From: Clostridiales bacterium
GTDB lineage: Bacteria > Bacillota > Clostridia > Oscillospirales > Oscillospiraceae
Reading direction: 5' to 3'
Assembly: GCA_021205375.1 (NCBI GenBank)
Contig: JAJPXR010000051.1
Span: 1-5,432, forward strand
Length of the DNA stretch: 5,432 nt
Position numbers and translations under genes: made by a program. Position 1 is the stretch's first letter; the number at the start of each line of letters is the position of its first letter. A model generated the notes under the pieces. It was given only the letters and a program-made list of their open reading frames with translations. It had not been told where the DNA came from and made no database searches. Positions 1-2,811 of this stretch are shown here, piece after piece.

Positions 1-7
1 TATGAAT

Positions 8-36
8 TTGGGGCCAGGTGCTTTACCTGACCCCAA
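8..36. repeat. Imperfect inverted repeat / hairpin, possible dispersed palindromic element
   Basis: The arms TTGGGG (8-13) and CCCCAA (31-36) pair. After one C/A mismatch, CAGGT (15-19) pairs with ACCTG (25-29) around the 5-nt loop GCTTT. This gives 11 base pairs with a single mismatch. Neither side is followed by a proper T-tract, so it is a poor terminator on its own. It may be the first half of a tandem terminator for a plus-strand gene lying left of the window, or one copy of a dispersed palindromic repeat. Nothing else in the window resembles it. The hairpin is directly visible; its role is a guess. Confidence 0.5.
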
Positions 37-60
37 CATTTATTATAGAACCTAACAAAA

Positions 61-97
61 ATCGCCGCAGAAAGCAACTCTGCGGCGGTTTTCTTTT
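61..97. terminator. Strong bidirectional intrinsic terminator
   Basis: CGCCGCAGA (63-71) pairs perfectly with TCTGCGGCG (79-87) around a 7-nt loop. This 9-bp GC-rich stem can be extended by a T-G and an A-T pair. On the plus strand TTTTCTTTT (89-97) follows. On the minus strand the A-rich bases 56-62 read ATTTTTG after the stem. It lies 41 nt past the stop codon of the minus-strand hydrolase gene and so terminates the tetR-DUF2971-hydrolase operon. Its plus-strand T-tract suggests it also serves a convergent gene ending left of the window. Confidence 0.85.
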
Positions 98-128
98 GTC
101 AAAATGTACCATTAAAACGAGTATTCAT

Positions 129-911
129 TCACTGGACGGCGAAAATCTCCTCCCCGTCGCTGTAGTAGACCACCGTCCCCAGGCGGGTCAGGGCAATTTT
201 ACATCCCGCCTGGCGCAGAGCGTCTACGGTGCGCAGATCCTCCGGTCTTTCGTCGCTGCTGGTGATGACGGCATACTGGGGCGTCAGCGCGTGCAGCAAC
301 CGGGGCAGCGTTCGCTGGTAGTGGCCGTGGTGGGGGACTTTCAGCCAGTCGCAGCGCTCCGGTTCGCTGTCCAGGTACTCGGTGATGCGGGCCTCCCGCG
401 CGTCCCCGGTGAAAAGAAAGGTGTTTCCGCCGTGGCGGACGTGGATGAGCAGCGAGGCGTTGTTGCGCTCGTCCTGGGTGTAGTGCTTCTTCCGGGGCGG
501 CAGCAGCGTATAGTGAACCCCGTCCAACTGCATCTGCTCGGCGGAGCGCACTTTGTCGGGGGAAACGCCGTGTTTTTTCAGCACCAGGCGGTGCTGCTGG
601 CTGTCCTTGTTGTGGTTGCACAGGGGGCTTTCCAGTACCTGCTCCACGGTCAGCCGCTTGAGAATTTGATGGACGCCGCCCACGTGGTCCGTGTCGAAGT
701 GGGTCAGCAGCAGGCAGTTCAGCCGCTCCACCCCCAGCTCCAGCAGCGTTTTCGCCAGCTCCTTGCCGTTCTCATGGGAGCCGGTGTCGATGAGCACGGC
801 GCTGTGGGGGGTGGTGATGAGGAAGGCGTCCTCTTTGCCCAAATTGAAGCAAATCAGCCGGAAGGGACATGTCCCGGCCTCCGGCGGGGATGCAGGCAGG
901 TCTATGGGCAT
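129..911 (-). CDS. ComEC/Rec2-like metallo-beta-lactamase-fold hydrolase
   Basis: This 260-residue protein is a stand-alone metallo-hydrolase resembling the C-terminal MBL domain of the DNA-uptake protein ComEC. Visible motifs are IDTG (41-44), the metal-binding HFDTDHVGG (71-79, HxDxDH type, likely ligands H71, D73, D75 and H76), NNASLLI (150-156), FLFTGD (165-170, bridging D170) and DWLKVPHHG (188-196). All are in the order typical of ComEC-type MBL domains. The NxxGHP motif that usually follows PHHG, and supplies a late histidine, is not seen: the matching region reads SSDERPEDL (218-226). No signal peptide, membrane segment or competence domain is present, so it is probably cytoplasmic and not itself ComEC. 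The start is well supported: AAGGAGG (925-919) sits 7 nt before the ATG. It is the last gene of the operon, 28 nt after the DUF2971 gene and 41 nt before a terminator. The substrate is unknown; phosphodiester or nucleotide hydrolysis is a family-based possibility. The fold call is secure, the function is not. Confidence 0.88.
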   Translation of the reverse strand: MPIDLPASPPEAGTCPFRLICFNLGKEDAFLITTPHSAVLIDTGSHENGKELAKTLLELGVERLNCLLLTHFDTDHVGGVHQILKRLTVEQVLESPLCNHNKDSQQHRLVLKKHGVSPDKVRSAEQMQLDGVHYTLLPPRKKHYTQDERNNASLLIHVRHGGNTFLFTGDAREARITEYLDSEPERCDWLKVPHHGHYQRTLPRLLHALTPQYAVITSSDERPEDLRTVDALRQAGCKIALTRLGTVVYYSDGEEIFAVQ

Positions 912-939
912 GGCGGTTCCTCCTTCGTTTGGTAAGTGG

Positions 940-1785
940 TCAGGGAAAGCTCCGCCGCAGCGGGCAGGCGGACAGGGAGAGCTTTTCAGCCAGGCGGCGC
1001 AGGCCGTGGTCCCGCAGGTAATCCTGCAAAATGGGCAGGGACTGGGTGGACTCCGGGCCGATGATGATTTCGGCGATCAAATCCTCCAGCTCCAGTCCCG
1101 CCCGCTGGCACATCCGATCCAGCCGCAGGGGGTAATACTTCTTGATGCGGTCCGGGGAGATGTGATACCCCGGCTGGACATTGAAATACTCCTGCTCGAA
1201 GGGCGAGACAACCAGCCGCACCTCGTTCTCGCAGGCGAAGGAAGGGTGCTTAAAGGCGGCGGAGCAGACCCACGCCGCATGGAGGGCGTCCTGCACCTGG
1301 GGCTGGTCGCCCTCCAAGGGGGTGACCGTCCGGGCCAGCCTGTAAAAGACCTCCACCAGCGGGTGCTCCGTCATGTCGTCCTGGTAAAAGACGGTCTGGA
1401 GGGACAGCGCCCCCACCGTCAGCCGCTGGAGCTTGTCGCCGTAAAATGCGATGCAAACCCCCTTGCCCCGGTTGCCGTAGCGCTCCCACTGGGCGGCGTC
1501 GTCCCGATAGCGGGAAAAACAGGCGGCATAGGCGGAGTAGGCGAACTCTTTTTTCAGCTCCTGCTCAAAGAGCCGCCGGGTGGCCTGGGCCAGGTCGCCG
1601 CTCCCCTCCCCTTCCAGCCGGGCGCAGACCGCTTTGGCCAGTCCCCGCATGAACAGGCGCATTTCCGAGGCGTCGTTCATGTTCAGGATGTTGTTCACCC
1701 GCAGCTCCGCGTTGCGGAGGATGCCGTCCAGAGCTTGAAAGTCGGTGTAGTGGTAGAGGACAACGTTGTTTTCCGCCTGTGGCAT
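940..1785 (-). CDS. DUF2971 domain-containing protein
   Basis: This 281-residue protein fits the uncharacterised DUF2971 family along most of its length. The marks are an N-terminal LYHYTDFQALDGIL (10-23); LNMNDASEM (34-42), matching the family's conserved N-D-x-x-E; ACFSRYRDDAAQWERYG (88-104), followed by KGVCIAF (108-114); KHPSFACENEVRLVV (179-193); and EIIIGP (239-244). No signal peptide or membrane helix is seen. The middle gene of the operon, it starts 2 nt after the tetR stop codon, with AGGAGG (1798-1793) inside the tetR coding end and 7 nt before the ATG, so the two are probably translationally coupled. The family's biochemical role is not established. The YHYT start, the central W-x-x-Y-G-x-x-x-KG-V-x-I segment and the E-x-E-x-R motif recall the layout of ADP-ribosyltransferase-like folds such as DarT, but that is inference from motif layout only. 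Family assignment is confident, function unknown. Confidence 0.85.
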   Translation of the reverse strand: MPQAENNVVLYHYTDFQALDGILRNAELRVNNILNMNDASEMRLFMRGLAKAVCARLEGEGSGDLAQATRRLFEQELKKEFAYSAYAACFSRYRDDAAQWERYGNRGKGVCIAFYGDKLQRLTVGALSLQTVFYQDDMTEHPLVEVFYRLARTVTPLEGDQPQVQDALHAAWVCSAAFKHPSFACENEVRLVVSPFEQEYFNVQPGYHISPDRIKKYYPLRLDRMCQRAGLELEDLIAEIIIGPESTQSLPILQDYLRDHGLRRLAEKLSLSACPLRRSFP

Positions 1786-1787
1786 GG

Positions 1788-2384
1788 TCAGTCCTCCTGA
1801 GAGTCGGCAGTGTCGGCGGAGGCGTTGGACTGGAGCAGCATCGTGAGCAGGCGGCTCAGTTCCTGGGGCGAAAGAGGATTTTCCGCATGAATCCAGGTGT
1901 TGAGCAGCGCCATCATGCCGTAGGTGACGTAATCCAGCACGTAAGGGAGGCTTGCCGCCCGCTGAGGGGTGGTGGCCCGCTGATTCAGGTAAGGCGTGGT
2001 CAGCTCCTTGAGCCGTTCAATCAGGTAAAGGTGCTCCCCTGACTCGAACAGCAGCCGGGTCCGGGTGGGATTCTCTGTCAGCGCGTTGACCAGCGACTCG
2101 ATCAGCACGTCCAGAGCGGGGGGCTGCTCCATTTCGTGGGCGGTTTTCAGCAGGGAAAAGAGCCGGTCGATATACTCCTGGTCTAGCTCGTCCCGGACCT
2201 CCTGGATGTTGGAGTAGTGGTTATAGAAGGTCTTGCGGTTGACATCGGCGGTGGCGGCCAGCTCGCTGACGGTGATCTTGTTCAGCGGCTTTTCCCGCAT
2301 CAGGGTCAGCAGAGCGTTCTGAATGGCCTGGCGGGTCTTTCTCTGGCGGCGGTCCAGAGGCTTTGGGGGCTGTGCGTCGTTCAT
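1788..2384 (-). CDS. TetR/AcrR-family transcriptional regulator
   Basis: This 198-residue one-component regulator has an N-terminal DNA-binding domain (about 13-62). Its helix-turn-helix runs through ITVSELAATADVNRKTFYNHY (37-57), the classic TetR signature with the TFYNHY recognition-helix end. The rest is a helical ligand-binding and dimerisation domain. The C-terminal stretch YGMMALLNTWIHAENPLSPQEL (155-176) resembles the Firmicutes-type TetR C-terminal domain found in DhaS-like regulators. Length is normal. The ATG at 2384 is preceded by GAGGTG (2400-2395) at a somewhat long 10-nt spacing; no better start is evident. It is the first gene of the operon, so autorepression together with control of the two downstream genes is the likely arrangement. 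A palindrome-like site at 2430-2452 is a candidate operator. The effector molecule cannot be deduced. Confidence 0.92.
   Translation of the reverse strand: MNDAQPPKPLDRRQRKTRQAIQNALLTLMREKPLNKITVSELAATADVNRKTFYNHYSNIQEVRDELDQEYIDRLFSLLKTAHEMEQPPALDVLIESLVNALTENPTRTRLLFESGEHLYLIERLKELTTPYLNQRATTPQRAASLPYVLDYVTYGMMALLNTWIHAENPLSPQELSRLLTMLLQSNASADTADSQED
1793..1798 (-). promoter_or_regulatory. Ribosome binding site of the DUF2971 gene, inside tetR
   Basis: A perfect AGGAGG lies within the last codons of the tetR gene (encoding the QED end), 7 nt before the ATG at 1785. The tetR stop codon TGA (1790-1788) falls between this site and the start. Ribosomes finishing tetR are therefore delivered to the next start, the arrangement expected for translational coupling. 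It also fixes the DUF2971 start. Confidence 0.8.
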
Positions 2385-2417
2385 TTGTGCAGTACACCTC
2401 TGTAAATAATCATCAGT

Positions 2418-2446
2418 TGTATCATATGCTTCACTTATCCGTCAGA
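2418..2446 (-). promoter_or_regulatory. Candidate promoter of the tetR operon
   Basis: On the minus strand TCTGAC (2446-2441) and GATACA (2423-2418) are separated by 17 nt and could be the -35 and -10 boxes. They predict a start near 2411 and a short leader of about 27 nt that includes the GAGGTG ribosome binding site. Both boxes deviate from consensus, as would suit a regulated promoter. TATGAT (2427-2422) is an alternative -10 with no good -35. This is a weak call. Confidence 0.35.
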
Positions 2447-2452
2447 GGTGAA
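2430..2452. promoter_or_regulatory. Candidate TetR operator (TTCAC-N13-GTGAA)
   Basis: TTCAC (2430-2434) and GTGAA (2448-2452) form a 23-bp interrupted palindrome centred at 2441, with one further symmetric pair (T2436/A2446). Its length suits TetR-family operators, and it covers the candidate -35 box of the operon, where binding would block transcription. The arms are short, so chance occurrence is possible. Confidence 0.3.
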
Positions 2453-2500
2453 TAATTTGTTAATTTTCGCAGGGAATCCTCCGGCGGCAGACCAATGGCA

Positions 2501-2528
2501 AAAGAAAAAACAGAAGGGACCCCTTCTG
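2501..2528 (-). terminator. Minus-strand intrinsic terminator with no gene behind it
   Basis: CAGAAGG (2511-2517) pairs with CCTTCTG (2522-2528) around the 4-nt loop GACC. Read on the minus strand, the stem is followed at 2510-2501 by TTTTTTCTTT, a good termination tract. On the plus strand only TTATATT follows, which is weak. No minus-strand gene ends here: to the right lies the plus-strand rpoB. It may insulate the tetR operon from antisense transcription arising in the rpoB region, or be left over from an older gene order. Confidence 0.6.
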
Positions 2529-2587
2529 TTATATTAAGAATTATTATAAGAAAAAGGATTGACAATTTCGCCGGAACATGGTACGAT
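2529..2587 (+). promoter_or_regulatory. Sigma-A-type promoter of rpoB with UP-like element
   Basis: A perfect -35 box TTGACA (2559-2564) and a -10 box TACGAT (2582-2587) are separated by exactly 17 nt. The -10 is preceded by TGG, an extended -10 (TGn) motif. Upstream, 2529-2556 is an almost uninterrupted AT-rich run resembling the UP elements of strong ribosomal-type promoters. The expected start is around 2593-2595. It is the only convincing promoter facing rpoB in the window, consistent with high constitutive expression. Confidence 0.85.
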
Positions 2588-2593
2588 GAAGTG

Positions 2594-2811
2594 CTTTACA
2601 AGTTGAACACGGCACCTTTCCTTCTATCTTACAAAGAAAGGATACCACGTTTCAGGAAAAAGAGCAAGAGGGCAAGCAATATCTTTTTCAACGTTGCCGG
2701 GCGTGTCAAACAGGCGCGCAAGCCGGTGTTTTGTGGAGTTTGACCAATTTCACCCGCCGTCCCGCCTGGGGAGCGGACGGTAAACTACGGAAATCGGAGT
2801 GTGATTCATCT
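2594..2811 (+). other. Long structured 5' leader of rpoB
   Basis: About 218 nt separate the predicted start of transcription from the rpoB ATG. Four successive non-overlapping inverted repeats are visible: CCTTTC/GAAAGG (2615-2620 with 2636-2641); GAAAAAGA/TCTTTTTC (2656-2663 with 2682-2689); GTCAAAC/GTTTGAC (2705-2711 with 2738-2744); and CCGTCCCGC/GCGGACGG (2757-2765 with 2773-2780, 8 bp with one bulged C and a 7-nt loop). The last is the strongest and lies 31 nt before the ATG. None is followed by a good T-tract, so plain attenuation is not evident. The leader does not match a T-box, an L10 leader or any riboswitch that I recognise. Confidence 0.5.
2796..2805 (+). promoter_or_regulatory. 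Ribosome binding site of rpoB
   Basis: GGAG (2796-2799) lies 12 nt before the ATG, which is long. GTGAT (2801-2805), which can also pair with the 3' end of 16S rRNA (complement of the GGUGAUC part), lies 6 nt before it. Together they form a split, extended Shine-Dalgarno region. The ATG at 2812 is supported because the protein begins there with a normal RpoB N-terminus; the GTG at 2801 is out of frame and reaches a stop within five codons. Confidence 0.6.

Larger units (their letters stand above)
2385..2811. other. Divergent intergenic region between tetR operon and rpoB
   Basis: This 427-nt stretch separates two divergent start codons. Its tetR-side two thirds are clearly more AT-rich than the flanking genes. 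It holds candidate tetR control sites (2418-2452), an isolated hairpin terminator facing the tetR side (2501-2528), an AT-rich UP-like segment (2529-2556), the rpoB promoter (2559-2587) and the rpoB leader (about 2594-2811). An 82-codon open frame crosses it on the plus strand (2495-2743). It overlaps the terminator and promoter, lacks a convincing ribosome binding site and shows no recognisable protein, so it is not called. No remnant of rplL or another ribosomal protein gene was recognised. Confidence 0.8.

Noticed and set aside
1..128. End of a gene entering from the left
   Set aside because: A frame could end at TGA 28-30, but only nine codons are visible and they overlap the 8-36 hairpin, so there is nothing to support a call.
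18..1800. Long plus-strand open frames (18-935, 305 codons; 691-1800, 369 codons)
   Set aside because: Both are antisense shadows of the MBL hydrolase and DUF2971 genes. Their products match no family, and the minus-strand genes have clear motifs and ribosome binding sites.
2539..2565. Possible minus-strand promoter using TATAAT (2548-2543) and TTGTCA (2565-2560)
   Set aside because: The boxes are only 11 nt apart, too close for sigma-A, and the AT-rich stretch is better explained as an UP-like element of the rpoB promoter.
2495..2743. 82-codon plus-strand frame upstream of rpoB, possibly a leader peptide
   Set aside because: Its start lies upstream of the rpoB promoter, and it runs through the terminator hairpin and both promoter boxes. 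It lacks a good ribosome binding site and shows no known protein features.
2559..2760. Imperfect repeat of the -35 region (TTGACAATTTC at 2559-2569 and TTGACCAATTTC at 2740-2751), suggesting a second promoter
   Set aside because: No -10 box stands 16-18 nt after the second copy, and the match is short with insertions, so it is probably chance.
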